From NCBI GenBank assembly GCA_021604585.1, contig BQJG01000011.1, positions 1 through 60,234 of the forward strand: a DNA stretch of 60,234 nucleotides, read 5' to 3'. Below the pieces are notes generated by a model. That model was not told the DNA's origin, ran no database searches, and was given only the letters and a program-made list of their open reading frames with translations. Source of the DNA: Hyphococcus sp. Lineage in GTDB: Bacteria > Pseudomonadota > Alphaproteobacteria > Caulobacterales > Parvularculaceae. The position numbers and the translations under genes were made by a program. Positions 52,174 to 60,234 of this stretch are shown one piece after another; the stretch's first letter is position 1, and every line of letters starts with the position of its first letter.

Positions 52174-52485
52174 CGTTTCACCTTGTTGCGTGCCTTACGC
52201 CGCAAGCGACCAGGGTCCGGAATCAATCGATGACAATTCGATCAGTTAGCGCATGCCCCGTCTTCTTGCTGGCGGCTGTTTTTGATCCTGCGTGGCGCAT
52301 TCTCAGTTCGCCTTCAACGACCCTAATGTCGGGCTGCTGGCGCATTCTTGCTAGGGGTTTGGAGGCCGGTTTTCGGCGCTCCGCCGCCATTTGCGCACGC
52401 TTCGTCTAATTGTTCGGGCAGTTAATTCTTTGTGACCGGCATGCGCAGCCGAATTGGGTTCGTCTGCATTCATCCCAATGCACAA
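52174..52485. other. Promoter region of the efflux unit; no gene seen
   Basis: These bases separate the adaptor gene from a terminator. I see no recognisable gene on either strand; short frames here have no ribosome site or family resemblance. The leftward efflux promoter must lie in it. No regulator gene of the TetR or MarR type is present beside the pump. Confidence 0.4.
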
Positions 52486-52516
52486 AAAAACGGCCCCAGA
52501 AAATGGGGCCGTTTTT
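52486..52516. terminator. Bidirectional rho-independent terminator
   Basis: AAAAACGGCCCCA and TGGGGCCGTTTTT are perfect 13-base arms around a 5-base loop. The A and T runs make it work in either direction. It lies 29 bases past the stop of the TonB receptor gene on the - strand. Confidence 0.92.
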
Positions 52517-52545
52517 GCATTTTGAATGCCTGTGTCAGGCAGAGA

Positions 52546-55158
52546 TTAGAACTTCTTGCGAAGCGTCACGCCATACGTGCGCGGCTCGTTCGTGTAGCCT
52601 GACGCTGAGCCAGTCTGCACAACAGTCGGGAAGCCCTGAAGGAAATATTCGTCGTCCGTGAGGTTACGCGCCCACGCGATAACTTGAAATCCGTTTGAAT
52701 ATTCAAGTCCGATAGATGCATTGAGAACATTCACTTCCCGCGTGATGCTCGACGGGATGTTTTCAATCAGCGGCACTTCAGATTCCCACAGATACTCGGC
52801 GCGGATGAAGGCACGGTTGTCGTTGCCCAGATCATGCTCATAGGTCGCCGACGTCGAGATCGAGAACTCGTGGACGCCCGGAACGCGGGTGCCCGAGAGA
52901 TCGCGGAACGCTTCGCCCATGCCGCAGTTGACGACGTCAAACGGCGTACAACCAGCCCCTGTGAAGGACACATACTCAGGATCGAGATAGGTCAGGCCGA
53001 AAGTGAGCGTCAGCGGATCAACTGGCCGATAGAGCGATTCAACCTCGAAGCCGCGGCTTCTTTGCTCACCAGCATTGGCAAGATCAAAACCGGTGCCGTT
53101 AAAGACGTTCGACTGGAAGCCTTCGATCGTCTGATCAAAGAGCGCAATGTTGATATAGCCGCCATTGAAGCTGGCCTTCAGACCAAGCTCGAACAGTTCA
53201 ACATCTTCCGGCAAAGCAACCCGGCCAAGTCCAGATGCGTCTGTCGGCGGACGCGAGTCTGAAGACAGGTTGAAGGCGCCGGCTTTCCAGCCCACGGAAT
53301 AGGTGAAGTAGGCGTTGACGTTATCTGTCACGTCATATGCCAGACGCGCCGTGTAGTTGATATTGTCGTCCTTAAGCCGGCCCGTATCAAACGGATTGCT
53401 TGCATCCGGAAAATTGACTTGCGGATCAAAGAACTGGATCGCCCCAAGACTGCCAAGCGGGTTCGGCGCTACAGCGGCGGTGCCAAGGGCAACCTGTTGT
53501 GCTGCTGCAAACCCCATTGGATCAACGAAGGCCCAGGTCAGCGCCGGCGTGATGAACGCCGCCGGATTCGCCGGATCAAAAGCCACTGGCCCGCCAAAAG
53601 CGCCAGGGATTGCGCCGCCAAGAACTGTTGCAGCGACAAAGGCTTGACCGCCCGCAGTAACGTCAAAAAGCGACGCCACGTCAGTCAGGTTGCTTGTGCC
53701 GACAACATCCTTTTTGTCTTTAATGTACGAGATGCCGCCGGTCAGCGTGAGGCGATCGGTGATCTCGAAATCAGCCTGCGCAAAGAATGAATAGGACTGG
53801 TTGTCCATTTGATAATCGCCAAACACACCCTGGCCCGGCGTAAACGCTGCACCGAATGGGATTGGTTGAATCGGTCCCAAAGTCGGGAAGACCGCCGTCA
53901 TCGGATCCGTGGTCAAAGCGAAAGCAACCTGCGATGCGCCCTCAAACTCAAGAATGCTGGAACCACCCGCCTGCAACAAACCGTCGATAAACGCACGTTG
54001 CTGAGTGCCGAAAGTAACATCACGCTGGAAGTCTACGGACTCATCAAAGAAGAACGCGCCTAACAACCAGTTGAACCGGTTGTCGCCCGATGAAGCGAGG
54101 CGAATTTCTTGTGTGAATGTCTTGTAATCGCGGAATTGCGGATTGCGCGCGAGATCTGCGCCAGAGAAGTCAACATCGGTTTGCGTATCGTCGGTTTGTT
54201 CACGATATGCTGTGATTGAGGTCAGCTGGGCGCCGCCGAGATCCCAGTCCGCTTGCAACGAACCGCCCCACGATTCAAGTCCGTTCGTCGTTGTCGTATC
54301 GAGCGCTACGTCACGGGAGAATGGGTCGGTTCCATCGCTGATTTCCTCGCCAAGACCAAATGGCGCCGGCGCGCCGATGAACTGCGTGGTCGGGCCGTTG
54401 ATAATTGTTACAGCGCCACAGCAGACTTCATCAATCTTGTTGTAGTCAGCGATAGCCCGGAACGACAGCACATCGCTTGGTTCCCAGAGCAGCTGGCCGC
54501 GAACAGCAAAGCGATTGCGATCGTTCTGCTGGGAGCCGTCAACGATGTTATTATAGTAGCCGTCGCGTTTGTTGGCGCTGCCTGACAACCGGAACGCCAG
54601 CGTTTCCGAGATCGGCCCTGTGATAGTGCCGCGGAAAAGCATCTGGTCATAATTGCCGTAAGAGGCTTCGACAGAACCGCCAAGTTCAAATTCCGGCAAT
54701 TTCGTTGTAATCGAGATCGCGCCAGCCGATGTGTTTTTTCCGAACAGGGTCGATTGCGGACCGCGCAGGACTTCAACGCGCTCAAGAACTGGAAGGTCGA
54801 GAATAGCTGCAGCTGAACGCGAGCGGTAAACGCCATCGATGAACACGCCGACCGACGGTTCGATGCCAGGGTTGTTGGCGCCGTTGCCGAAGCCGCGAAT
54901 GGTGAATGTTGTTTGCGAGGAGTTTTGCAGCTGATTGATGCGTAGCGACGGAACCGTCGTCTGCAAATCGATGAGATCTTTGATGTTTGACCGCTCGACG
55001 ACTTCAGCGCCGACGACGCTAACCGCGACAGGAACTTCCTGCAGCGTTTGCGGACGCTTGGTTGCTGTCACGATAATCGTATCGCTCTGTGCGAATGCCG
55101 GAGCAACGACCGCCGCAACGGCTGCAGACGTTCCCAGCAGTAGACCTTTTTTCAACAT
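52546..55158 (-). CDS. TonB-dependent receptor
   Basis: An 870-residue outer membrane receptor. It has a clean signal peptide (MLKKGLLLGTSAAVAAVVAP ending AFA), the TonB box SDTIIVTATKRPQTLQEVPV, a plug with FTIRGFGNGANNPGIEPSVG and VERVEVLRGPQSTLFGKNTS, and a barrel ending in GVTLRKKF. There is no STN domain. The terminator at 52486 ends the transcript and a 412-base upstream gap separates it from the pyrimidine genes on the same strand, so it is probably its own unit. Whether it imports a nucleobase or nucleoside for the neighbouring pathway is a guess based only on position. Confidence 0.92.
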   Translation of the reverse strand: MLKKGLLLGTSAAVAAVVAPAFAQSDTIIVTATKRPQTLQEVPVAVSVVGAEVVERSNIKDLIDLQTTVPSLRINQLQNSSQTTFTIRGFGNGANNPGIEPSVGVFIDGVYRSRSAAAILDLPVLERVEVLRGPQSTLFGKNTSAGAISITTKLPEFELGGSVEASYGNYDQMLFRGTITGPISETLAFRLSGSANKRDGYYNNIVDGSQQNDRNRFAVRGQLLWEPSDVLSFRAIADYNKIDEVCCGAVTIINGPTTQFIGAPAPFGLGEEISDGTDPFSRDVALDTTTTNGLESWGGSLQADWDLGGAQLTSITAYREQTDDTQTDVDFSGADLARNPQFRDYKTFTQEIRLASSGDNRFNWLLGAFFFDESVDFQRDVTFGTQQRAFIDGLLQAGGSSILEFEGASQVAFALTTDPMTAVFPTLGPIQPIPFGAAFTPGQGVFGDYQMDNQSYSFFAQADFEITDRLTLTGGISYIKDKKDVVGTSNLTDVASLFDVTAGGQAFVAATVLGGAIPGAFGGPVAFDPANPAAFITPALTWAFVDPMGFAAAQQVALGTAAVAPNPLGSLGAIQFFDPQVNFPDASNPFDTGRLKDDNINYTARLAYDVTDNVNAYFTYSVGWKAGAFNLSSDSRPPTDASGLGRVALPEDVELFELGLKASFNGGYINIALFDQTIEGFQSNVFNGTGFDLANAGEQRSRGFEVESLYRPVDPLTLTFGLTYLDPEYVSFTGAGCTPFDVVNCGMGEAFRDLSGTRVPGVHEFSISTSATYEHDLGNDNRAFIRAEYLWESEVPLIENIPSSITREVNVLNASIGLEYSNGFQVIAWARNLTDDEYFLQGFPTVVQTGSASGYTNEPRTYGVTLRKKF

Positions 55159-55570
55159 GGAATCCCTCCCTGAACTTAACCCTGGTTATAGATTTGTGCG
55201 CAGTTAGCGCTTTTTGAATTCATCTCTCAATTTACACGCGTAATCACGACCAACTCTAGCGGATATCGAGACGATTCGGCTTTTCGGCGACATTCGTGTC
55301 AAGTTTACCACAGAGTTTACCGGGCTTACGCCCTAAGAACGTTAACAATTTTCGCCGCCAAGCGTTAGTACGGCAAGCAGCGGCCATTCAGAACTAGCAC
55401 GCAAGCTTATATTGATCGTTAACAAATCCCGCCTTCCAATCAGGTCAGGCATTTCCGCTAAGGCCTTGAATTTGGGCGATTCAAAGCACGGATCAGCGCC
55501 TGCATGGTTAATTACGGCGCGGCCCGGCGACGCCCAACCGAAATTTCCAGATCATGCTGGTAGAGCACCG
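55159..55570. other. Upstream region of the TonB receptor gene; no gene seen
   Basis: A 412-base gap, A/T-richer than the genes on either side. CGTTAACAA followed by four variable bases and CGCC occurs twice, at 55340-55356 and 55417-55433, 77 bases apart, which may be a regulator site. I see no protein or RNA gene. The leftward receptor promoter should be here. Confidence 0.4.
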
Positions 55571-56992
55571 CTATGCGGTTGACTCTGCTCGTTTTTTGAG
55601 CGCCTCGAACATGGGATGGAAGGCTGGCCTCTTTATATAGCGCCCCGCCCCTTTTTCGGCGCGCAGATCGCCTTTGGCGTAAACCAGCTTGCCCTGGCTG
55701 ATTGTGTGCGATGCGAGGCCCGTCACCTTCATGCCTTCAAAGATGTTGAAGTCGACCTTCTGGTGGTGGGTTTTCACCGAAATCGTTTTCGACGCCGCAG
55801 GGTCCCAGACGACAATATCCGCGTCAGCGCCTTCGACAATCGTCCCCTTGCGCGGATATATATTGAAAATCTTCGCCGCATTGGCTGATGTCGCCGCGAC
55901 GAATTCTTCGGGCGTCAGGCGGCCTGTTCCGACTCCGTTGGTCCATAATACCGCCAAACGATCTTCGACTCCGCCCGTACCGTTCGGGATTTGCGTGAAA
56001 TCGTCCTTGCCCATGGATTTCTGATCATAGCAGAAGCAACAATGATCTGTAGCCGTCGTTTGCAGCGAACCGGACTGCAATCCGCGCCACAACGCATCCT
56101 GGTGATGTTTTGGCCGGAAGGGCGGCGACATCACATGTGCGGCCGCGAATTCCCAATCAGGGTTCTTGTAAACGCTGTCGTCGATCATCAAATGCCCAGC
56201 GAGAACTTCGCCAAAAACGCGGCTGCCTTCCGCCCGCGCGCGTTCGATATGACCGAGCGCGTCTGCTGTCGATACATGAACCAGATAAACCGGCACGCCG
56301 ATGACTTCCGCGAACTTGATGACGCGGTGCGCCGCCTCGCCTTCAACTTTAGGTGGGCGCGACAGGGGATGGCCTTCCGGTCCAGTAATGCCTTTCGCCA
56401 GCAATTCTTTTTGCAACTGATAAACCATCTCGCCATTTTCGGCGTGTGCCGTCACGATGGCGCCGAGCTCCAACGCGCGTTTGAAACTGTGATAGATCGT
56501 TTCATCGGTCGCCATGATGGCGTCTTTATACGCCATGAAATGCTTGAAACTATTGACCCCCTCTTCTTCGACCAGCGTCTTCATATCTTTTGAAACGCTT
56601 TCATCCCACCAGGTGACGGCGACGTGAAAGCTGTAATCGCCGGCGGACTTTTCCGCCCAGCCACGCCAGTCGCGATAGGCTTCCATCAAGGACTGCTGCG
56701 GATTGGGGATGACGAAATCAATGATCATCGTCGTGCCGCCAGCGAACCCTGCGGCAGTGCCGGTATAAAAGTCTTCTGATGCGACCGTGCCCATAAAGGG
56801 AAGCTGCATGTGGGTGTGCGGATCAATCCCGCCGGGCATCACATATTGTCCGCCCGCATCGACGGTCTCTGCGCCGGCGGGCGCATCGAGATTTTCACCG
56901 ACCGCTATAATTTTGCCGTTCTCGCAGTAAACGTCGGCGCGCAAGCGCCGGTCCGCATTGACGACAGTTCCGCCTCGTATCAAGAGCGACAT
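55571..56992 (-). CDS. hydA: Dihydropyrimidinase
   Basis: Opens dihydrouracil or dihydrothymine to the N-carbamoyl beta-amino acid, second step of reductive pyrimidine breakdown; cytoplasmic zinc enzyme. The 473 residues have the amidohydrolase metal ligands: HTH in PGGIDPHTHMQLPF, the carboxylated Lys in NSFKHFMAYKDAIM, His in TAHAENGE and YLVHVSTADA, and Asp in TTATDHCCF. Length fits dihydropyrimidinase/hydantoinase (about 470-490). The NCS1 permease gene is 29 bases upstream and the ureidopropionase gene follows on the same strand further upstream, so the order supports pyrimidine use over D-hydantoinase activity. Confidence 0.92.
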   Translation of the reverse strand: MSLLIRGGTVVNADRRLRADVYCENGKIIAVGENLDAPAGAETVDAGGQYVMPGGIDPHTHMQLPFMGTVASEDFYTGTAAGFAGGTTMIIDFVIPNPQQSLMEAYRDWRGWAEKSAGDYSFHVAVTWWDESVSKDMKTLVEEEGVNSFKHFMAYKDAIMATDETIYHSFKRALELGAIVTAHAENGEMVYQLQKELLAKGITGPEGHPLSRPPKVEGEAAHRVIKFAEVIGVPVYLVHVSTADALGHIERARAEGSRVFGEVLAGHLMIDDSVYKNPDWEFAAAHVMSPPFRPKHHQDALWRGLQSGSLQTTATDHCCFCYDQKSMGKDDFTQIPNGTGGVEDRLAVLWTNGVGTGRLTPEEFVAATSANAAKIFNIYPRKGTIVEGADADIVVWDPAASKTISVKTHHQKVDFNIFEGMKVTGLASHTISQGKLVYAKGDLRAEKGAGRYIKRPAFHPMFEALKKRAESTA

Positions 56993-57021
56993 GGTTCAAC
57001 TCCTTTCGAGATTGGCGCGCG

Positions 57022-58512
57022 TCAGCTTTTTGTTGCGCCGCCCGCCAACAGATAATACACCGCCGCCGCCACAATAAACCCGACAAACCAAGCGTAAACA
57101 TAAATGTTGTCAAAAACCGGCGGAACTGAGTTCACAAAACCGGCGGCGTGAAGAAAGCCGGGCAAATTCGGCAGTGCGCCGATAGCAAACGCGGCGAGCC
57201 CCGCCCGGTTCCAGCCCTTCCGCGCGGCATAGGCGCCATTTGACTTGAACAGATCGTCCACATTGAGCTCGGCGCGCTTCAACAGGAAATAGTCAGCAAT
57301 GAGCACGCCGGCGATTGGTCCCAGTAGCGCCGAATAACCGACCAGCCAGGTGAAGATATAGGCGCTTGCGTCCTCAACCAGTTTCCACGGAAAGATTGCA
57401 ATGCCGATAGCGGCGGTGATGTAGCCGCCCATGCGGAATGAGATTTTCGACGGCGCGAGATTGGAAAACCCGTAGGCCGGCGCCACAACATTGGCGGCGA
57501 GATTGGTGGTCAATGTGGCAATCACCAGCGCCGCGAGTGCGAGGATGACGCCAATCCCGCCCATGCGGCCCGCGAGGTCGACCGGGTTCCAGATCGCTTC
57601 GCCGTAAATTGTTACCGTCGCCGATGTCACCGCAACAGAAATGAATGCAAACAGCGCCATTGGCAGCGGCAAGCCAATCGCCTGACCGACAATCTGCGCG
57701 CGCTGGCTTTTTGCGTAACGCGTAAAGTCGGGAATGTTCAGCGCCATCGTCGCCCAGAAACCGACCATGCCGGTGAGCGAGATAAAGAACACCCCCCAGA
57801 ACTGGCCCTCCTTGGCGCCGCCTTCGACGAACTGCGACGGCGCGGACAGCATTTCGCCAAAACCGCCAGCGGTGACATAGGCCCAGATCAACAACGCCAG
57901 CCCCATGGCGAGAAGAAACGGCGCCGCCAGCACTTCAAGCCAGCGAATAGATTCCGTGCCGTTGCGAATAAAATAAAGATGCATCGCCCAGAAGACGAGA
58001 AAGCAAATTGTCTGCGCCGGATCGATGCCGAGCAGCGGCAGGGCTTCGCCCCGGAACATGCCCTCCGTCAACGTATTTAATATGACATAGATCGCCGAAC
58101 CGCCCACCCATGTGTTGATGCCGAACCAGCCGCAAGCAACAAGGCCGCGCGCGATGGCCGGAATTTTGGCGCCTTGCGGCCCGAACGCCGACCGCAACAG
58201 CACCGGGAACGGCACGCCATATTTTGCGCCCATGTGACCGATCGCAATCATCGGCATCAGGACAATGACATTGCCAAGCAGCACGGTCATCACCGCCTGG
58301 CTCCAGTTCATGCCCGCCGCAATAAGTCCGCCCGCCAGCATGTAAGTCGGCACACAGGCGACCATCGCCACCCATAACGCCGCAAACGCTTTCGCATCCC
58401 AGTTCCGCGCGCTTTGCGCGACCGGCGCCAGATCTTCATTCCACAGCCCGGCGTCATATCCTGTGGGAACATTTGGCGCGACGGGCGCGGAGGTTGCGGC
58501 GATTTCTGACAT
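57022..58512 (-). CDS. NCS1-family nucleobase permease
   Basis: A 496-residue, 12-helix sodium or proton symporter of the nucleobase:cation symporter-1 family (relatives of Mhp1 and PucI). Family features are WNEDLAPVAQSARNWDAKAF near the start, WSQAVMTVLLGNVIVLMPMI, GAKYGVPFPVLLRSAFGPQG, and WFGINTWVGGSAIYVILN. The C-terminal part has GYSALLGPIAGVLIADYFLL. Between the two catabolic enzyme genes on the same strand, it most likely imports uracil, thymine, their dihydro forms or a hydantoin. The exact base cannot be told from sequence. Confidence 0.9.
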   Translation of the reverse strand: MSEIAATSAPVAPNVPTGYDAGLWNEDLAPVAQSARNWDAKAFAALWVAMVACVPTYMLAGGLIAAGMNWSQAVMTVLLGNVIVLMPMIAIGHMGAKYGVPFPVLLRSAFGPQGAKIPAIARGLVACGWFGINTWVGGSAIYVILNTLTEGMFRGEALPLLGIDPAQTICFLVFWAMHLYFIRNGTESIRWLEVLAAPFLLAMGLALLIWAYVTAGGFGEMLSAPSQFVEGGAKEGQFWGVFFISLTGMVGFWATMALNIPDFTRYAKSQRAQIVGQAIGLPLPMALFAFISVAVTSATVTIYGEAIWNPVDLAGRMGGIGVILALAALVIATLTTNLAANVVAPAYGFSNLAPSKISFRMGGYITAAIGIAIFPWKLVEDASAYIFTWLVGYSALLGPIAGVLIADYFLLKRAELNVDDLFKSNGAYAARKGWNRAGLAAFAIGALPNLPGFLHAAGFVNSVPPVFDNIYVYAWFVGFIVAAAVYYLLAGGATKS

Positions 58513-58546
58513 AGTGCCCCTGAGTTTGTTTGGCGATCTGGCGGCG

Positions 58547-59416
58547 TTACTCCAGCGCGGTCAATGGTCCGTAGGCGTCCGGACGGCGGTCGCGGAAGAA
58601 CTGCCACAAATCGCGAACCTCCCGCACCATATCCATGTTCATGTCATGAACAATCAGTTCATCCTTGTCGCGGCTGGCTTCCTTTTCAATCTGACCGCGT
58701 GGATTGACGAAATAGCTCTGGCCGTAAAATTCGCCAATGCTCCACGGCTCCTCGACACCGACGCGATTGATGGCGCCGATCCAGCAGCCATTGGCGACGG
58801 CGGATGCCGGTTGCTCCAGCTTCCACAGATATTCAGAAAGGCCCGCAACGGTCGCCGATGGATTGACGATATATTCTGCGCCATTGAGCGCCAGCGCGCG
58901 CCAGCCTTCTGGAAAGTGCCGGTCATAACAGATGTAAACGCCGAGCTTGCAGTACGCCGTGTTGAACACCGGCCAGTTCGAGGCTCCCGGTTTGAAGAAG
59001 AATTTCTCCCAGAAGCCCGCCACTTGAGGGATATGCGTCTTGCGGTATTTGCCGAGGTAAGAACCATCAGCGTCAATTACCGCCGCCGTGTTGTAATAGA
59101 CGCCCGCAACATTTGTGCGTTCGTAAATCGGAACGACGATCACCATGCTGTATTTTTTTGCGTATTCCTGCATCAGCTTGCAGGTTGGCCCGCCGGGAAT
59201 GTCTTCCGCCGCAGCGTACCATTTCTTGTCTTGGCTTGGGCAAAAATATGGTTGAGTGAAGACTTCCTGAAAACACAACACCTGCACGCCCTGTTTGCCC
59301 GCTTCATCGATCAGCGGCGCGTGCGCGTCGATCATCGCCTTGCGGATATTTTCAGGCGTGTCCTCAGTCGAGACTTTCAAGGCCATCTGGATCAGCCCGC
59401 CGCGCAAATTCGTCAT
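58547..59416 (-). CDS. Beta-ureidopropionase (nitrilase superfamily)
   Basis: Hydrolyses N-carbamoyl-beta-alanine or N-carbamoyl-beta-aminoisobutyrate to the free beta-amino acid, CO2 and ammonia; third step of the pathway. The 289 residues have the nitrilase triad: Glu in VLCFQEVFTQPYFC, Lys in YRKTHIPQVAGF and Cys in LGVYICYDRHFPEGWRALAL. The wording of the Cys motif and the FQEVF...PYFCPSQD start are those of beta-ureidopropionases and N-carbamoylputrescine amidases. The neighbouring dihydropyrimidinase favours the former. The ATG at 59416 has AAGGAG about eleven bases upstream. It lies 34 bases upstream of the permease gene. Confidence 0.9.
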   Translation of the reverse strand: MTNLRGGLIQMALKVSTEDTPENIRKAMIDAHAPLIDEAGKQGVQVLCFQEVFTQPYFCPSQDKKWYAAAEDIPGGPTCKLMQEYAKKYSMVIVVPIYERTNVAGVYYNTAAVIDADGSYLGKYRKTHIPQVAGFWEKFFFKPGASNWPVFNTAYCKLGVYICYDRHFPEGWRALALNGAEYIVNPSATVAGLSEYLWKLEQPASAVANGCWIGAINRVGVEEPWSIGEFYGQSYFVNPRGQIEKEASRDKDELIVHDMNMDMVREVRDLWQFFRDRRPDAYGPLTALE

Positions 59417-59463
59417 CTTCGCCAGTCTCCTTTATGGCGGCGCATTTCAACACCGCTATGTGG

Positions 59464-60234
59464 TCAAGAATTCATCGTCGGAAAATTAAGCTCCGCCCCG
59501 GCGCGAATGCCGGTCGGCCAGCGTGTCGTGACGGTCTTGAGCCGTGTATAAAAATGCAGCGCTTCCGGCCCATAGATTCCGTGAGCGCCAAAACTCGACC
59601 GCTTCCAGCCGCCGAAACTGTGATAGCCCACCGGCACCGGGATCGGCACATTGACCCCGACCATGCCGACTTTAATGCGGGTCGTGAAATCGCGCGCGGC
59701 ATCGCCATCGCGCGTGAAGATCGCTGTTCCGTTTGCGTAAGGGTTCGCGCTGATCAACTCGACAGCGTCGGCGTAATCTTTCGCACGCACGACCGACAGA
59801 ACAGGGCCGAAAATTTCTTCGTCATAAACGCTCATGCCGGGGCGGACATGATCGAGCAAGGTGCCGCCGAGCCAATAGCCGTCTTCATATCCTTGCAAAG
59901 AAAGCCCGCGGCCATCGACAACGAGCTTGGCGCCTTCCTTTTCGCCTCGATCAATCAGGCTGGAAACTCGGTCGCGATGGGCGCGATTGATCAGCGGTCC
60001 CATTTCAGCGTCGCTGTCCGTCGCCGGACCAATTTTCAGTGCGCGCACACGCGGCGCCAATCTTTCGACGAGCCGGTCAGCGGTTCCCTCGCCCACTGGA
60101 ACCGCAACTGAAATCGCCATACAGCGTTCGCCAGCCGAACCGAACCCGGCGCCGAGCAGCGCGTCGCTCGCCTGATCGAGATCCGCGTCGGGCATGATGA
60201 TCATGTGGTTCTTGGCGCCGCCCAGCGCCTGCAC
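59464..60234 (-). CDS. mmsA: CoA-acylating methylmalonate-semialdehyde dehydrogenase (C-terminal part)
   Basis: Only the last 256 residues are in the window; the start lies beyond the right edge. The part seen begins QALGGAKNHMIIMPDADLDQ and has the catalytic Cys in GSAGERCMAISVAV, the YDEEIFGPVLSVVRA segment and the family's FGGWKRSSFGAHGIYGPEAL. These fit MmsA/IolA, which oxidise methylmalonate or malonate semialdehyde to propionyl- or acetyl-CoA with release of CO2. Next to ureidopropionase and dihydropyrimidinase, it would finish the route after a transaminase converts the beta-amino acid to a semialdehyde. It ends 47 bases before the ureidopropionase gene on the same strand. Confidence 0.92.
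   Translation of the reverse strand: MQALGGAKNHMIIMPDADLDQASDALLGAGFGSAGERCMAISVAVPVGEGTADRLVERLAPRVRALKIGPATDSDAEMGPLINRAHRDRVSSLIDRGEKEGAKLVVDGRGLSLQGYEDGYWLGGTLLDHVRPGMSVYDEEIFGPVLSVVRAKDYADAVELISANPYANGTAIFTRDGDAARDFTTRIKVGMVGVNVPIPVPVGYHSFGGWKRSSFGAHGIYGPEALHFYTRLKTVTTRWPTGIRAGAELNFPTMNS

Noticed and set aside
58463..59551. 362-codon frame opposite the ureidopropionase gene
   Set aside because: Antisense to a gene with a complete Glu-Lys-Cys triad; no own motifs.

Overview
The window is a stretch of alphaproteobacterial chromosome. Evidence for this is the density of TonB-dependent receptors, a FecI/FecR/TonB/isopeptidase type of lasso peptide locus (recalled from Caulobacterales and sphingomonads), a LuxR-LuxI-PhyH quorum sensing block as recalled from sphingomonads, long-form isocitrate lyase and malate synthase G. 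Sphingomonad-, Hyphomonadaceae- or Parvularculaceae-like bacteria are the best guess. No rRNA or marker gene fixes the genus.

Left part (about 1-22,080) looks like an accessory region. It starts with a decayed IS3-type transposase (1-547). A leftward quorum sensing run follows (5067-1215): LuxR, a perfect 16-base palindrome that is a good lux box, LuxI, a PhyH-type dioxygenase, an AraC-type regulator, and an isochorismatase-fold protein that has lost its catalytic cysteine. Next is a complete lasso peptide locus (5372-15548): GntR regulator, a 43-codon precursor, the leader protease and the cyclase on the + strand, then isopeptidase, TonB receptor, FecR and ECF sigma on the - strand. From 15576 to 17945 there are five small XRE-type regulators and an LRAT-fold protein with a membrane tail; three copies of one operator family sit in front of them. 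An ABC exporter, a broken phosphatase gene, a small unknown gene and a tyrosine recombinase end the region, directly beside the 3' end of a tRNA-Gly gene. This is the usual geometry of an integrated genomic island.

Right part (22,082-60,234) reads as core metabolism. It holds a UPF0126 membrane protein, an acetyltransferase, an acyl-CoA dehydrogenase, a FadL-like porin, a flavin reductase/beta-hydroxyacid dehydrogenase pair, an SLC13 carrier, leucyl/phenylalanyl-type aminoacyl transferase Bpt, a lipoprotein, a complete TRAP transporter and a ferredoxin reductase. The glyoxylate shunt follows: malate synthase G, an XRE/IrrE-type regulator and isocitrate lyase, with a 27-base inverted repeat between regulator and lyase. 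Then come an uptake-and-hydrolysis set (MFS, alpha/beta hydrolase, TonB receptor, AraC regulator), an RND efflux pair, another TonB receptor, and genes of reductive pyrimidine breakdown (dihydropyrimidinase, NCS1 permease, beta-ureidopropionase, and the end of a semialdehyde dehydrogenase that runs off the right edge).

The most interesting material is the lasso peptide locus, whose predicted 14-residue acidic core is at the short limit for the class, and the XRE/LRAT block with its shared operators.
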